Positions 1 to 12,702 of a stretch of DNA of 64,000 nucleotides are shown piece by piece. The notes beneath the pieces were generated by a model. That model was given only the letters and a program-made list of their open reading frames with translations, did not search any database and had not been told where the DNA came from. The DNA is taken from the NCBI GenBank assembly GCA_037043235.1, contig JAWRVZ010000065.1, positions 2,087,001 to 2,151,000 of the forward strand, written 5' to 3'. The translations under genes and the position numbers were made by a program. Source of the stretch: Rhodeus uyekii (Eukaryota; Chordata; Actinopteri; Cypriniformes; Acheilognathidae). Each line of letters begins with the position of its first letter. Position 1 is the first letter of the stretch.

Positions 1-1090
1 GCAATCTTCACCAGATCCACCAACAAGTGACATTAACATTTGATTGTGCTCAGTGATTTTCTCTGTAGTAAATCACTGAGCCATTTCAAGTTTTACTGAT
101 GATACTTCCTATTCATTTGTTTTCTGCCTGTGGTAATTATGAGTGAAACATGACTTCATTATTGTCTATTGTTGTTCCCACTTTGTGGATTGCACTTATT
201 GAGTCATCAAAGAATCAATTATTGTTGTTTAGAAAAAAAATATAATTACAGTTACACATCTCAGGACAAAAAAAATTTTAAAAAAAAATTATTGGCAAAA
301 CAGTTTTTTTTTTCTTTTCCAGTGATATATAGTTTAGAACAAATTGATTAAGGAATACTAAGAAGGTTGACTAACTTTAAAAAATAAAAGAGGAGGGTGG
401 TTACTGAAGTCCAGGGTCACTAAAGACACAAGGCACACGTGGGTGAATGAATTCATCAGATTAATGTTAATAGTTAAAAAATAAAAACACTTTACTTGTT
501 TACCTGCACTTGTGTAGAACAGGTGGCCCTTTGTGGAAAGGACTGACATATTTGTGTTCAATGTAAGTTTGGTATTAACCTCACAAAGCCAAAGAGGATG
601 TTTCATCAGCAGATCTGAGCTGTCAGAATCAATGTCTCAAACACAAGGGAACACATTACATTTTTAACAGTGGGACTAAAACAAATAAATATTTCATCAC
701 CTTTTTCTCTGTTGCCTTTTCTCCCTTTGTCATACACCAGAAGAAAATTGTGTCAGTTCACATTATAAATAAAAAAAACATATGTAACACTAAGAGCAAT
801 TAGGATTTTGGGTTGAACTGAAGCCGGAAGCAAGCTGTGAGCTGAAGATGTGCCAATGCCTGGTCTTTATAGGAACTACTTGTGTGAAAACAGAAAATAA
901 TGCATGCAAGTAAAATAAAAAAAAATTCTATACACACACACACACACACACACACACATTATATACATGCATACACACATTATATACATATATAGACCAC
1001 TTATGTCAAAGACCAAAAGATTTGTCAGAAGATTAGTGGTTGCATGCTTTGTTTATAGCCTGCATTTAACTTTTTACTTATGCTGATTGT
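1..1090. other. Non-genic AT-rich flank
   Basis: I see no gene here. The stretch has A- and T-runs (230-315), a CA microsatellite at about 934-958 and a following tat/aca-rich stretch to about 1000. The short open frames here have no recognisable domain and no exon-like borders. Confidence 0.6.
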
Positions 1091-2761
1091 AATTCAGTCA
1101 CCAAACCAGTCCTGAAGCAGATTCAAGTCTGGCCTGATGGGTCATCAGAGGCTGCTGCAACTTACAATAACACCACAGACCTCCAGGAGTACTCAGAGAC
1201 TGTTACTTCTTACATCACCAAGTGCATTGAGGATGTAACAGTCACTAAGTCCATCACCATCTGGCCCAACCAAAAACCATGGCTGACAGGGAATGTCTAC
1301 AGACTTCTGAAGACACGTAACGCTGCCTTCAGAGCTGGAGATGAGGTGGGCCTGAGGACAGCAAGGACCAACCTGTCACATGGCATCAGGAAGGCTAAGA
1401 GACAGTACTCCAGGAGGATAGCCCATCGTTTCAGCGACAGCAGAGACACAAGGAGCCTGTGGCAGGGGATTCAGACCCTCACGGACTACAAACCCCCTGC
1501 ACGGACGTGTGACAGCTCCACACCCCTTCTAAATGAGCTGAACACTTTCTTCGCTCGCTTTGAAGCACACAACAGCACCACTGCACAGAAGTCACCACCT
1601 CCTCCCGATGACCAGATGTTGTCACTGCCCAGGGACAGCGTGAGAAGATCCCTCAGCAGGGTCAACGCACGCAAAGCTCCAGGTCCTGACAACATTCCTG
1701 GACGTGTATTGAGGGACTGTGCAGAGGAACTCACCGATGTCTTCACAGACATCTTCAACATCTCACTGAGTCAAGCTGTTGTCCCCACCTGCTTCAAAGC
1801 GACCACCATCATTCCAGTCCCAAAGAATTCATCTCCATCCGGCTTCAATGACTACCGCCCAGTCGCACTTACCCCCATCCTTATGAAGTGCTTTGAGCGG
1901 CTAGTCATGCACCACATTAAATCTGTCCTCCCCCCCTCCCTGGACCCCTACCAATTTGCATACCGGTCAAAACGCTCGACCGATGATGCCATCACCACTG
2001 CCATCCACTCAGCACTCACGCACCTGGACAATAAAGACACTTATGTCAGAATGCTGTTCATAGACTTTAGTTCAGCATTCAATACAATCATCCCCCAACA
2101 GCTCACTCACAAACTGTCTCAGCTGGGACTCAGCACTTCGCTGTGCAACTGGTTGCTGGACTTCCTGACAGGAAGACCTCAGGCAGTACGGGTCGGCAGC
2201 AACACTTCCAGCACCATCATCATGAACACTGGAACCCCTCAGGGTTGTGTGTTGAGCCCACTCCTCTTCACTCTGCTTACACACGACTGCACACCCACAC
2301 ACAACAGCAATTTAATAATCAAATTTGCGGACGACACGACTGTAGTTGGTCTCATTAGCAACGGCGATGAGACTAACTTCAGGAGTGAGGTGAGCCGCCT
2401 GGCCAGGTGGTGCGGCGACAACAATCTCTCTCTGAACGTGAAGAAGACGAAGGAGATTGTTGTTGACTTCAGAAGAAGGGACACCCAGCATGCTCCTCTG
2501 ACTATCAACGGTGCGACCGTGGAAAGGGTGAGGAGTACCAAATTTCTGGGTGTTCATATCACGGAAGACCTCTCCTGGACCACCAACACCACAGCACTGA
2601 TTAAGAAATCGCAGCAGCGACTATACTTCCTCCGTAAGCTGAGAAGAGCCGGAGCCTCAGCCCCCATCATGCGCACCTTCTACAGAGGCACCATTGAGAG
2701 CATTCTGACCAGCTTTATGTTGTCCTTGCATTTCTCTCCTATTACATTTGCACTGCCTTAA
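1091..2761 (+). pseudogene. LINE reverse transcriptase fragment (jockey superfamily, L2/CR1/Rex-like)
   Basis: The frame is open for about 556 codons from 1091, with no start codon of its own; the first GTG at 1346 is only mid-protein. The polymerase region is easy to read: RKAPGPDNIPGRVL, motif A in RMLFIDFSSAFNTI, GTPQGCVLSPLLF, and the catalytic box IKFADDTTVVGL. DNNLSLNVKKTKEIVVDFRR and TKFLGVHI follow. The endonuclease half is missing, as usual for 5'-truncated copies. Near 2713 the coding sequence jumps from IESILTSF into untranslated tail-like sequence, so the C-terminal part is deleted. It cannot move by itself. Confidence 0.9.
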
Positions 2762-3034
2762 TTTGTAATTTGCACTATTACTATTTACTATTGTTTGCAC
2801 TATTTGCCATCGCCACTTTACCTCCATAACTCACTTTATCCATCTAGTTTAATTTTATTGTATTTATCTTCATCTTCTGTTGTTGTTGTTGTTGTTACTG
2901 TTACTGTTAAATTATTGTTGTTGTTAACTGTATTCGCCTTGGGTCTGAGAGTAACGGAATTTCAATTCTCTATATGTATGCACTGTATATATTGCAGAAT
3001 TGACAATAAAGCTGACTTTGACTTGACTTTGACT
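1091..3034 (+). mobile_element. 5'-truncated non-LTR retrotransposon with 3' tail
   Basis: The coding fragment is followed by an untranslated tail with repeated TTTGCACTATT-like blocks (about 2768-2810), a TTG/TTA-rich stretch (2876-2930), and an end at about 3003-3033 carrying AATAAAG and then GACTTTGACTTGACTTTGAC. That short-word 3' end is typical of L2/CR1-type elements, which prime on their own tail. The 5' boundary near 1085-1091 is where the reading frame becomes recognisable. No clear target duplication was seen. Confidence 0.8.
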
Positions 3035-3622
3035 ATATTTTTTTTATATAAAAATCAATCAATAAAAGGATTACATAATGAAATATAATGGTTACCAAAT
3101 TAAGTATTTACAAATTAAATAATCTATTAGCAAATAGTTCTTCACCAACAGACTATACAGCTTTGATATTTGACACTGTGTTTGTTGCATAACCTCTTTT
3201 ATTTCTATTTTGGCTCCATAAGGCCAGCTGTCCTGATTCATACCTGTTAATTAATTTGGGTGTAAATAACAACATCCCCTAAATGCATTTTTTCCCTGTC
3301 CACTTTAATGTCAGAGAATCACAACTTGAAAAGCCACAACCTTTGCATTTTTGGAGACTGTTGCTAAAAAAATACTTTCATGATTGCAAATTATATTACT
3401 TTGGAGTATTTCAATACACTATGGATTTTAAATCCAATCACTTAATCTTAATATTGGACATAATTGCAAATGACTTGAAGGTAGTAATATTTCAGTTTGA
3501 TTAAATTATAAAGCTTTAAATTAAAATTAATTTCTATTTTAAGTCAGCTGCATGGTTGAAGAGATGTAACTTATGCAGGCTATAGCTGATGATTACAATT
3601 CTACTTGAATGTTCCCCAACCA

Positions 3623-3679
<57 letters not shown>

Positions 3680-4350
3680 AGGTATATGAGGTTTATAAAG
3701 GCACAAATACGTATTACAACAACATGGTCCTCAAAAACCAAATGACTTAAAAAATATATACTAAACAGTGTTTTTATGAAATTAAAAAAACTGCAGAAAG
3801 TTTTCTAATGGGTAGGTTTAATGCAGGGGGATTGAAGATACAGTTTGTATAAAACCATTATGCCTACAGAGAATCACCGTAAACCACATATTCAAGATGT
3901 GAAAATGGCAAACATTGTGACCCGATGCCAAATTTCCCACAAAGATAGTAATACCATCCATTTTTAACTTTTTTTTTTGTCCCCACGAGGAAAACGGCTT
4001 ATAAATCACAATAAACATTTTGTTTTTTGATGGAAAATGTAAAAATGCTGTTTTCTGTGAGGGTTGTGTTTGTAGAGTAAACAAATCATGTCTATGGAAA
4101 GTCCCCATAAAACATGGAAACCCAACATCGTATATCAGCATAAAAATTGTTTCTTCCTCTCCAGCACTGGTCTAATGAAGGGACTACAAGCCTTATTTCT
4201 CTAATGCAGTTTGGCAGCTGTGAGACACATTAAAGTGTGCAGACAACTGGACACTGTAGAGTTTTTAAAAGTGAACGAAGGAGTTCTGAGTAAACAGAAA
4301 AGAGCGAAGGTTAATGATAAGAGTTTCTAAAGCAAATGAACTTTAGTTTG
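3035..4350. repeat. AT-rich spacer, TG microsatellite and cyprinid dispersed repeat
   Basis: From 3035 to 3600 there is nothing but AT-rich sequence. A long TG microsatellite lies at about 3628-3677. The part from about 3690 to 4140 (phrases such as 'gtccccacgagg', 'acagtttgtataaaacc' and 'ggaaagtccccataaaacatgg') belongs to a dispersed repeat I recognise from cyprinid genomes. The 107-codon minus frame here is a by-product of it. Confidence 0.5.
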
Positions 4351-4545
4351 TGGAGTTGAGTAGTGGTTAAAGATCTGAGTTGACTCTAGTGATCCATGAA
4401 CTGAAGAGTTCCTTAAATCCCACATCACCATCGTGCCCTTGAGCAAAGTGCTTAATTCTAGGTTTGCCCAAAGGGAAGCGTCTCCTGTAATAAGTGTAGC
4501 GTAAGCTGCTTTGGATGAAAAGTGTTTACCAAGTTACTTCTTTCA
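4350..4545 (+). repeat. Decayed SINE with L2-type tail
   Basis: The text 'cccttgagcaaagtgcttaa' followed by 'cctgtaataagtgtagc' and 'gctgctttggatgaaaagtg' is an eroded form of a fish SINE whose 3' end copies the LINE-2 tail 'gtcgctttggataaaagcg'. The head is too decayed to show pol III boxes. Confidence 0.5.
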
Positions 4546-4559
4546 TTTTGAACATTTTC

Positions 4560-5089
4560 ACCATAAGCACCCTTGGATAGATAAAACTAAATATCATATC
4601 TAAACTTCTAATACCACTTAATCACAACAAAGCTGTGTGAGTGACATAGTTCGATTATATTCCTCTGGTCAAAATAAATCATCAATCCCTTGCCTGGCCA
4701 TTTTGGAGGTCTGTGAAAGAAACAATCTTTGTGGAATATTTATTTTGGAATTAGACCTCTAAATATTGTCTTTATTACATCTATATAGTTGGAGAAAAAC
4801 AGTATGTGAGAATGTGTCTGAATTCAGAATTCATAAAACAGTATGCGAATAATGACTTGCTGAGATTCTGAGATGCGCATACAATGGACTCTTTACTATC
4901 CCATGAGGCCATGCGAGAGTTGTGGTGAGTGGCAGTGATGTAACTGTGCTGACAAGTCACATGATATTGACAACATGGCGAATGCAACTACTATGTAGTT
5001 GTGGTACCAGGTCTGAGTTTAGTATGAATGCATGTTGTATAAACTATATAGAACATACTTTTTAAAACGACTTGAAAAAAACAAATGTA
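4560..5089. other. No gene seen
   Basis: This is unremarkable AT-rich sequence. A 68-codon minus frame at 4781-4987 has no recognisable feature. Confidence 0.5.
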
Positions 5090-5818
5090 CAGTAATACCT
5101 CGGTTTACTAGTTTAATTCGTTCCAAGAGCTCGTAACTCAAAATGCTCATACACCAAAACAATTTTCCCCATAAGAATGCACTAAAAATCACTCGATTCG
5201 TTCCACACGACCATAAATGGCCATTTTAAATATTTTTGGGGGTTTACCCTATTAATTGCAGTTAAAATTATAACCATTAAGATATCATATAAATACTAAT
5301 TAATAATTGACAATTAAACTTGATTGTCAATCCTTGACAATTTACTGTAACGCACACTTTATCTTTGAGTGGCGTCGCTGCTGGCGTGAAGGAGACGAGA
5401 GGAGGGTTTTACTGCTTACAGGGAGAATCTCGTACCTTCTTTCATACTCATCTTGAGGTCATTGTCTATATGCTGTACTGCATGTATATATTTCACTACG
5501 TGAACAATAGCGATCACAATTAATGTTAACAACACGAGGTAAAACCACTGTAAATCACTTATAAAAGTATCACTGTGATGAATGATGCAACCAAACCGAG
5601 CGACGCTGAGAGAATGAACGAGTTAAGGGGTGATAAGCTTTGTGAGAGGCTGTCGTTAGGATATTTCCAGTAAAAATGCGTGCAAAGATGGTGAGCGTTA
5701 GGACTTTTCCACACAAAAAATGCGCGTGGACGAGGGAAAAATTCTCTCGCACTCCGAAACAATGCTCGTACACCGATTTGCTTGTATACAAAGTCACTCG
5801 TAAACTGAGGTATTACTG
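5090..5818 (+). mobile_element. Tigger/pogo-like MITE, copy 1
   Basis: The ends are inverted: the left begins CAGTAATACCTCGGTTTAC and the right, read on the other strand, begins CAGTAATACCTCAGTTTAC. TA dinucleotides flank both sides, the expected Tc1/mariner target duplication. CAG-starting ends of this kind fit the pogo/Tigger group. The 729-bp interior carries no transposase frame, so the copy is non-autonomous. A related copy in reverse orientation lies at 13005-13606. Confidence 0.8.
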
Positions 5819-6920
5819 TAGTATGAACTATACGATTCGCGATTTTGGACTGTAGAACTGGACTGAACTAGAGTGATTAAAATGTGAACGGTTTTCAACA
5901 CTTTCAGATTTGAGATCACTCTTTTGGGCCAAACTGAACAAAACCAACCTTCTTGTGGTCGGGTGTCGAGCTTCGATTACCTTGAAAGTACAAAATTGCT
6001 TTGAAACAAAGCATCTGCCAAAAATACAAAATGCAAATATCTCAAAGTGCACTGCTTGTGAACGTTCAGCAACTTGCAGAAGAATGTTTTAATTAACTAT
6101 CTTCATATCTCGTACCACAGTTTGCGCTAAAAAAATACACAGAAGGAAGGAATCCCATAGATTGACTACAGAATCACACATTAAGGATTGAGGGGACATT
6201 TGAGCATATTTCTGAACACTCAACGGGAGTGTTGATACTAGTCAATCCTCTGAGGCCATAATCATATCCCATCCAGCTGAGCACATCTGGATCCGTCTCT
6301 ATAAAATGAGGAGCCGGAAGTGATGTCTCTGATCACCCGGTGTGTGTGCTGCAGTGCCTGTAAATAGAGTAGTAAATGTAATTATGGTGTAGAGGGAGCG
6401 CAGGTGCCCGTGGTTTGGTGTGTGTGTGTGCGCTCACAGGTCTTGCCCATATGTCTTCACACAGATGTGTACTCCGTAGACACTCTAATATGACTGTTCC
6501 ACAGAGACCTGTACTCCAGCTGGGAGAGGTGTTGGCAGGTTGTGTGTATGGATGCTTTCACCATCCTAGCTTACAAGCTGGTTGAATATTAATGCTGCAA
6601 AGTAGCTGCAGTAAACTTTGCTTATTTATTATCATATTCTTTTCCATGTCGTTTTGAGTTTTCAGTAGGAGCTTTGCCAGATGTGATGATGTTCTGGACT
6701 ATGTATTCAGGTTTTAAAAACACAAATTTTGTACAGCAATGACTTTCAAAGGCCTCGCGAAATAATGTACCTAATGAGAATGATTCATGTATGCGTTTAT
6801 TATTTTTTTAAATAGATCTTTGGTAAAACGACAAGATTTCTCTCTGGTAATATATGGTTGCAATATTTTGATAATGGAAGATTTAAAAACCGAACATTGA
6901 AGCTTATATTTATCGGTTCT
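5819..6920. other. No gene seen
   Basis: This is mixed-composition sequence without repeats I can name. Small overlapping frames at 5828-6092 are not supported by any motif. A short TG-rich stretch lies at about 6415-6432. Confidence 0.5.
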
Positions 6921-6921
6921 T

Positions 6922-7055
6922 ACATTTAGCAGACACTTTTATCCAAAGCGACTTACATTGCATTCAACGAACACATTGAATCAGTTCTTGCTTTTCCTGG
7001 GGTCAAACCCATGGCGTTGCAAGCACAAATGCTCTACTAATTGAGCTACAGGAAA
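6922..7055 (-). repeat. tRNA-derived SINE, minus orientation
   Basis: Read on the minus strand it has a head like 'tagctcaattagtagagc' (pol III A box), a B-box-like 'gggtttgacccc', then 'gcaagaactgattc', and the L2-type tail 'aagtcgctttggataaaagt' ending 'gctaaatgta'. Better preserved plus-strand copies occur at 30401, 49171 and 59096. Confidence 0.75.
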
Positions 7056-7635
7056 GCTACAGTATCCATACAAAATAGGTTACTTGAGTCATTGTTGTCA
7101 GTTAGACTAAAGGTACACTGCTAAAGAACAGCACTCAAAAGTGAATGTTAAAATCTGTTAGCGCCAAACTAATGCAAGAACACACGTTATATACAACGGG
7201 ATATAGCATGATTGCAAACTTCCACAAAGTACACTTCTGTCTGTAAGGTTGCTTCATTCCCAGTGGTACTGAAAGACACGACAGCACATAAGATCATCTG
7301 CACTGCTTGCCTTTCCATCCTCTATCTTTAGGGTTCTCCTTTTTCCGTAGGTGTTGTGAATCAACCTCAGGGAAACATCACGACCACTGTTGTGACATAA
7401 ACAGGCATCCCAGCATGCTCAGCTAATGAGTATGCAGGCTCTGTCCGCTTCTCTCGGTCTCAGACACAAGTTCTTTGCAATCACTGTGGACAAAGTCCTG
7501 GGAGACTTGTGCTGGAAGTCTCAGCTGTACTGTCTGCACCTGCTGTAGAGGGTTTTTCCTCACACTGTACCTTCACGATGTGTGTGCGCAGAGAAAAGTG
7601 CTTCATGTGGTGGTAACATCTAAAAAAAAAACACA
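7056..7635. other. No gene seen
   Basis: This is fairly complex sequence with no ORF or repeat I recognise. The stretch 7260-7560 is less AT-rich than its surroundings. Confidence 0.4.
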
Positions 7636-8375
7636 TGTGTGTGTGTTGGAAGTAATACTACAATTACAAGTAACTTGAGTTACATAATCAGATTATGTTT
7701 TTTCAAGTAACAGGTAACGCATTGCTTTTAAATTGACAAAAAAAAATCTCTTTTCAAAATAGTAACGCAAGCTACTTTGTTTTCCCACGTATTACTGACG
7801 CGTCTCTGGTCCTTATGTTGAGAGAAATGTTGAGAGTCGTTGTGTGTGAACATGATTACTGTAGTTCTAGAGTAAATGCGAGTATTTAATAATCTCACTC
7901 ACACAAAAACAGATTCAGTTTTTGTCAATTAATAAATAATTGAAATATAAAATCACTATTAAATGTTAAATAAAACATTTTCATGCATTTAATCTAACTT
8001 TATTGACAAATGCACTCGCTGCTGACTTCCCATCATTCAGTTCAACCATAAGCAAAAATGACTTGGTTTTTATTATTGAAGTGTTAAACTTTCTTCTCCT
8101 TTCTTCTTTCTGATCCAGAATAGCAGCAGCTGAAAGCTTTGTTTGTGCTCGACTGTAAATGTGCGAACCTACATTTCCTTCAGCCCAAGACTTTTTACTC
8201 CAATTTTGGTGGTCTTAAAATTTTACAAAGTTGAATAAAGAATTTATTAAAAAAAACAAGCCCAGCCCAGATAAGAGAAAAAGAAACATAACGCAATGCG
8301 ATTAGTTACATTTTAAGAGAGTAATGCAATATTGTAATTAATTACTTTCAAAGTAATTCATTACAGTAATTCAGT
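7636..8375. mobile_element. Decayed MITE with 'GTAACGCATTAC'-type ends
   Basis: The left part (tgttggaagtaatac...gtaacgcattgc) and the right part (gcgattagttac...taattactttcaaagtaa) look like inverted forms of the 'CAGTGTTGGGxAGTAAC' ends of a common fish DNA element. The interior has no transposase. Ends are too eroded to define the target duplication. Confidence 0.4.
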
Positions 8376-8377
8376 TG

Positions 8378-8640
8378 TTTTCAACATTTATTAAAAAAAT
8401 GTTTCTTAAGCGTGAAATCATCATATTCGAATAATTTGTGAAGGATCATGTGACACTGAAGACTGGAGTAATGATACTGAATATTCAGCTTTGCATCACA
8501 GGAATAAATTGCATTTTAAAATATATTAAAGAAGAAATGCTATTACTTTGAATTGTAATAATATTTCATAATATTACTGCTTTTACTGTATGTATCCCAA
8601 CAAAGAAAATTAGCTTTAATTAAATTTAAATTGTCAATAA
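8378..8640 (+). repeat. Cyprinid AT-rich dispersed repeat, plus orientation
   Basis: The diagnostic phrases are 'aatgtttcttaagcg', 'ggatcatgtgacactgaaga', 'attcagctttgcatcacagg' and 'aataaattgcattttaaaat'. Further copies in this window, whole or partial: 18640-18900, 25270-25380, 26725-26950, 34440-34730, 39700-40110 and 53830-53990 (plus), and 10760-10905, 10960-11240 and 61085-61520 (minus). Confidence 0.7.
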
Positions 8641-9146
8641 ATTAATTGACAATAAATTTAAATGGTCAAGCATAAGAGACTTGTATCTGTATTCTTGTAT
8701 CTCAAAAACATTTTACAGAAATTTTAAAGGGATAATTAATAAATTCTGTCATTACTTATTCACTCACGTTGTTCCAAACAACTTACTTTCTTTAGCAAAG
8801 AATGTTTTTTGAGCATACTATGAAAGCTAATGAGGTCCAACACACAAGCAAACGTCCTCTTAAACCACATACACCTGCACATTGTTTGTGTATGTGCACA
8901 TTTCATGTTTTATGAGGATTTTCCATAGGCAAAATGATGTTTATACCGTGCAAAGTGTATATTCTATCTCCTAAACCAACCCATCACAGGAAACATCCTG
9001 CATTTTTACATTTAAACATTCAACATTTTGAGTGTATTCAGTGTATAAAGTGTATTCAGCACCTATTTGTTTCAACGTTCGGTTTTACTTTGAGTTCCAT
9101 TTGGCTTTCTTTATAGCACTAATTTGCCAACATGGTTCCTTTAGGA

Positions 9147-10272
9147 ATAGGTGTCAAACTCAAGGCCCGCGGGCCACATCCGGCCCGGCGTGTAATTATG
9201 TCCGGCCCGCGAGAGCATTTTATTAATGGCCCGCGAGATGTCCCGCGCTCCAGCTGACTCGCCGAACACTTCCTGTATTAAACAGGAAGTGGCTAATGAT
9301 GCTTTGCGCTCGCGCTAGTACTGCGCGATTGTTATTGTCAATTATCCATAACTGTTCAGGCTCGGTACACAGTGCTTGTGCGCGAAATTCAGGTGTTGAT
9401 CATCGGATGAGAAGAGAAAGAAACGTCTTCTTGCATGATTGACAGGTCAGACAGCATATCAGCGCCAGCTGTCAGAGTGATAGTAAAAGCGCCAGAAAGA
9501 AAATACAGCGCAACAAAAAAAAAAACATTACGTCCTTAGGGACGTAACAAATATATTGAAATATTATTAAGTGTAAAAAAAATTGTGATATAGTTTGTAA
9601 AATCTGCTATAACCCATGGGTTATATGCAGGAAAATACGGTATATGTTTACTGACATACTGCCGGTATACCCGTGTGTCTCATTTGCGGAGCTAATGTGG
9701 CAGTAATTAAATAATTTAATAAGACGGCACTATAAGACAAATGACATAAGAGCAAATTCAACTGAATGATTTGATTTGTTATTGCTGAAAAGCAAACATT
9801 TTATTTAGATTTCCAGGTTTTGTTATGCAGCATGTCCATATTTTGAATTTGTATAATTTTGACAGGATATATTTTTATGGAGAGCAAAATCTTTTATATA
9901 TAAATCTTTTTAAGTTTTATATAAAATGACATAAGAGTAAAGGAAATTTGAATGTTTGTTCTTTTAACTTTTACTTTTACTTTACTTGTTTACTTTATTT
10001 CTAACTTGTATAATTTAGACAGGATATATTTTAATTTGTTTTAAAGTTTTTTTTTATTTTTATATATTTTTATATTTTTAAGTTATTTAAGGTATAAGTT
10101 GATTTATTCCAGAATAATATTTCTGTCTGTTTTTATTCACATCTAATTTAAAAAAAGGTAAGTTTTAAAAGTTTAGTTTTAGTGTTTTCAATAAATGTTT
10201 ATCCTGTTCGGCCCGCGACCTAAATTTTTTTTGGGATTTTGGCCCCCTGTGCAATTGAGTTTGACACCCCTG
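9147..10272. mobile_element. Non-autonomous hAT transposon
   Basis: The 1126-bp element is flanked by a perfect 8-bp duplication, CTTTAGGA, at 9139-9146 and 10273-10280, the size made by hAT transposases. The right end read inward is CAGGGGTGTCAAACTCAA; the left end is GTGTCAAACTCAA with its first bases altered. The subterminal 'ggcccgcgggcc' and 'cggcccgcga' blocks match a hAT family widespread in vertebrates. Small frames inside show no hAT catalytic or dimerisation motif. Confidence 0.88.
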
Positions 10273-10280
10273 CTTTAGGA

Positions 10281-12702
10281 CATATCTTTGGTCATCCCTC
10301 ATCCAAAACTGCACAGATTCTGTCTCTGAATTTCCTCAGCAAGCTGATGTTTTACATTTGGAGTGTTGTGTCCGGCCAACTATGACTTCCTCTTCATTGT
10401 GAATGCGGGCAGGAAGTCCTGATGCATGAAACTCTTGCTCCTGTAAGGATGAGTCTCAGAGCATCTGTTATGAGATTATAAATGAGGCAGCCAGAGTCAC
10501 AAGGACAGGAGAAATATTGATGGACTTTTGATCAAACCAGTTATCACAAACACACAGGAGTCTGCGGTCCAAATGGAGAGAGAAACAAAAAAATGATGTG
10601 TAATGGCTATTATAATGATATCGAATCAAATAAACGTTTACTGTTAATCAGACATGGAAGGCAAGTTTGCATAAAACTGTCAAACACAAAGAAAGAAAGC
10701 CATAGCTGTCAACACAGATTGTGAATATTAAAATATATTTAATTTGTCTCAATTCAAATTACTACATTACACATTACCATTCAAAATTTCAGGGTCATTA
10801 TGATTTTTTCATGACTTTTTAAAGAAGTCTCTTATGGGCGCCAAGGCTGCAGTTCTTTGTTAAAAATACAACAAAAAAATAAAAATAATAATATTATGAA
10901 ATAAGCTGTCAACATAGAACTTTGAGATCAATATATTAATATTCAGAATCTAATTATTACATTACACTACCATTAAAAAGTTTGGGTTATTATTCTTTTA
11001 AAGGTCTCTTATCCTCTCCAAGGCTGCAGTTCTTTGTGTAAAAAAAAAAAAAGTAATATTATGAAATAATATTATGATTTAAAATAACCGTTTTCTATTT
11101 GAATATATTGTAAAATTGCATTTACTCCTCCAGTCTCCACTGCCACATGATAATAAATGTTGTAAACGGTTGTGCTGCTTAATGTTTCTGTGGAAACAGT
11201 GATGCATTTTTCAGAGAGATTTCTGATGCATAGAAAGCCAAAAATAATTATCTATTATTCATTTTGCCTCTGATATTCAATCCTTTTTTCATTTCCAGAT
11301 CAAGTTCTAGAGTTAATGTTATCTGTGTGAAACCAAACATTTTCACAAAGTATTATGACACTAAAGTCTCATAAAATTTACGACACAAAGTATTATGACA
11401 ATGACACAAAGTAAAAAAAATAATTAATGGACACTTTCATATTTTTACAAGCATCCAAAGAGAGTTTTGGGAGAGTTTTCAAAAGACAAAAACCTTAATC
11501 CTCAAACAATATATTTTTCAGTTTACAAATGACAAGTCATTTCACAACTGTAGCTGGTAATTTCCAAGCCAAACGCCTAATAAGTCACTAAAATAGTTAG
11601 ACAGTGATTTTCCACAGCTGTCATTTTCATTTATTTAGCATCAGAGCCCTCTTCTCAGTCAAAATCATTTATTGGCTCTATATTCTCGCCGTGTCTTTAA
11701 CGACAATGCATATTTTATCTGCTTCAAACGAGATATTCCTAAAACCCAGTAGACAGCTGCTGAAAAAAATAATAAATCATCAAGGGTAATCAGCCCTAGT
11801 TGAGCTGAAGAGATTATCCTCATAAACTGACCCTAGACCAGTTTTCACTACTCAAGTCAAAATGAATGATTTGGAAATCTGCAAAAAAACATAAAAACTA
11901 ATCATAGATCGGAGGAAGGGAGCACTTTCACCACATTTCCCACCCGCAGAGTGAATTTTCTCCATCAAATCTAACTTTTTATGCCTTCTCTTTTTTCTGG
12001 TATTGATCAGAAAGGAGGCAGATGACAGCTAAAATAATGCTTTTTTGAGGCTTGAGCGAGTGTTTCAACAGAGATGAATTGCACCGTGTGTTATAAATGT
12101 CCTACAGACCGCCTGTTGGGTCCCACCCGAAACAATCTATTTGTAGAATGTCAGGAAAAAAATTGAGGGTATAAATCTTTGATTTGTAAGTAGCAAACTG
12201 GGAATAATCAGTGAAGGGAATCGGTTTTTAAAAGGGGGTGGCACAGGGGTGTTTTGGAGATTGTTTTGGTGCTTTTGAATTTCATCTTTTAACAACAACA
12301 TTATGATTAGTCCTCGCCATACAGTTGATCTTGTGGAAGACTCGGGTATGAATCTGATCTGATAGAATTAATATTTAATGCAATCACAAGACAAGTCTAT
12401 TCTGTGCCTTACTGTCACGTCTGTTTAGGTTTCGTTTCACATTCATGTTTATGTTTTTTTAAGTTAAATCAAGTTCTAGTTATGTCAAGCTATCGTGACA
12501 TATCATTATTTACTTTCTTCATTTATACTTGTTACAGAATTCATGGCTAACATGAGAGCTAAATACTAAACTATGGGGAACACTTGACCAAAACTACCAA
12601 TGAAAACATATAACTATTTAAGATGAACCAAATAAAGATAAGACTGCTAACAATATATAAGGTTGGCAAAAAAGGTGGGGGTTTTTTCTCAATTTTTTAA
12701 AA
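10281..12702. other. Non-genic; two minus copies of the cyprinid repeat
   Basis: No gene is seen. The parts at about 10760-10905 and 10960-11240 are minus-strand copies of the dispersed repeat described at 8378. The stretch 11250-12400 is moderately complex unique-looking sequence. Around 12410-12480 there is a 'tgtcacgtctgttt' start reminiscent of an LTR end, too short to call. Confidence 0.5.
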
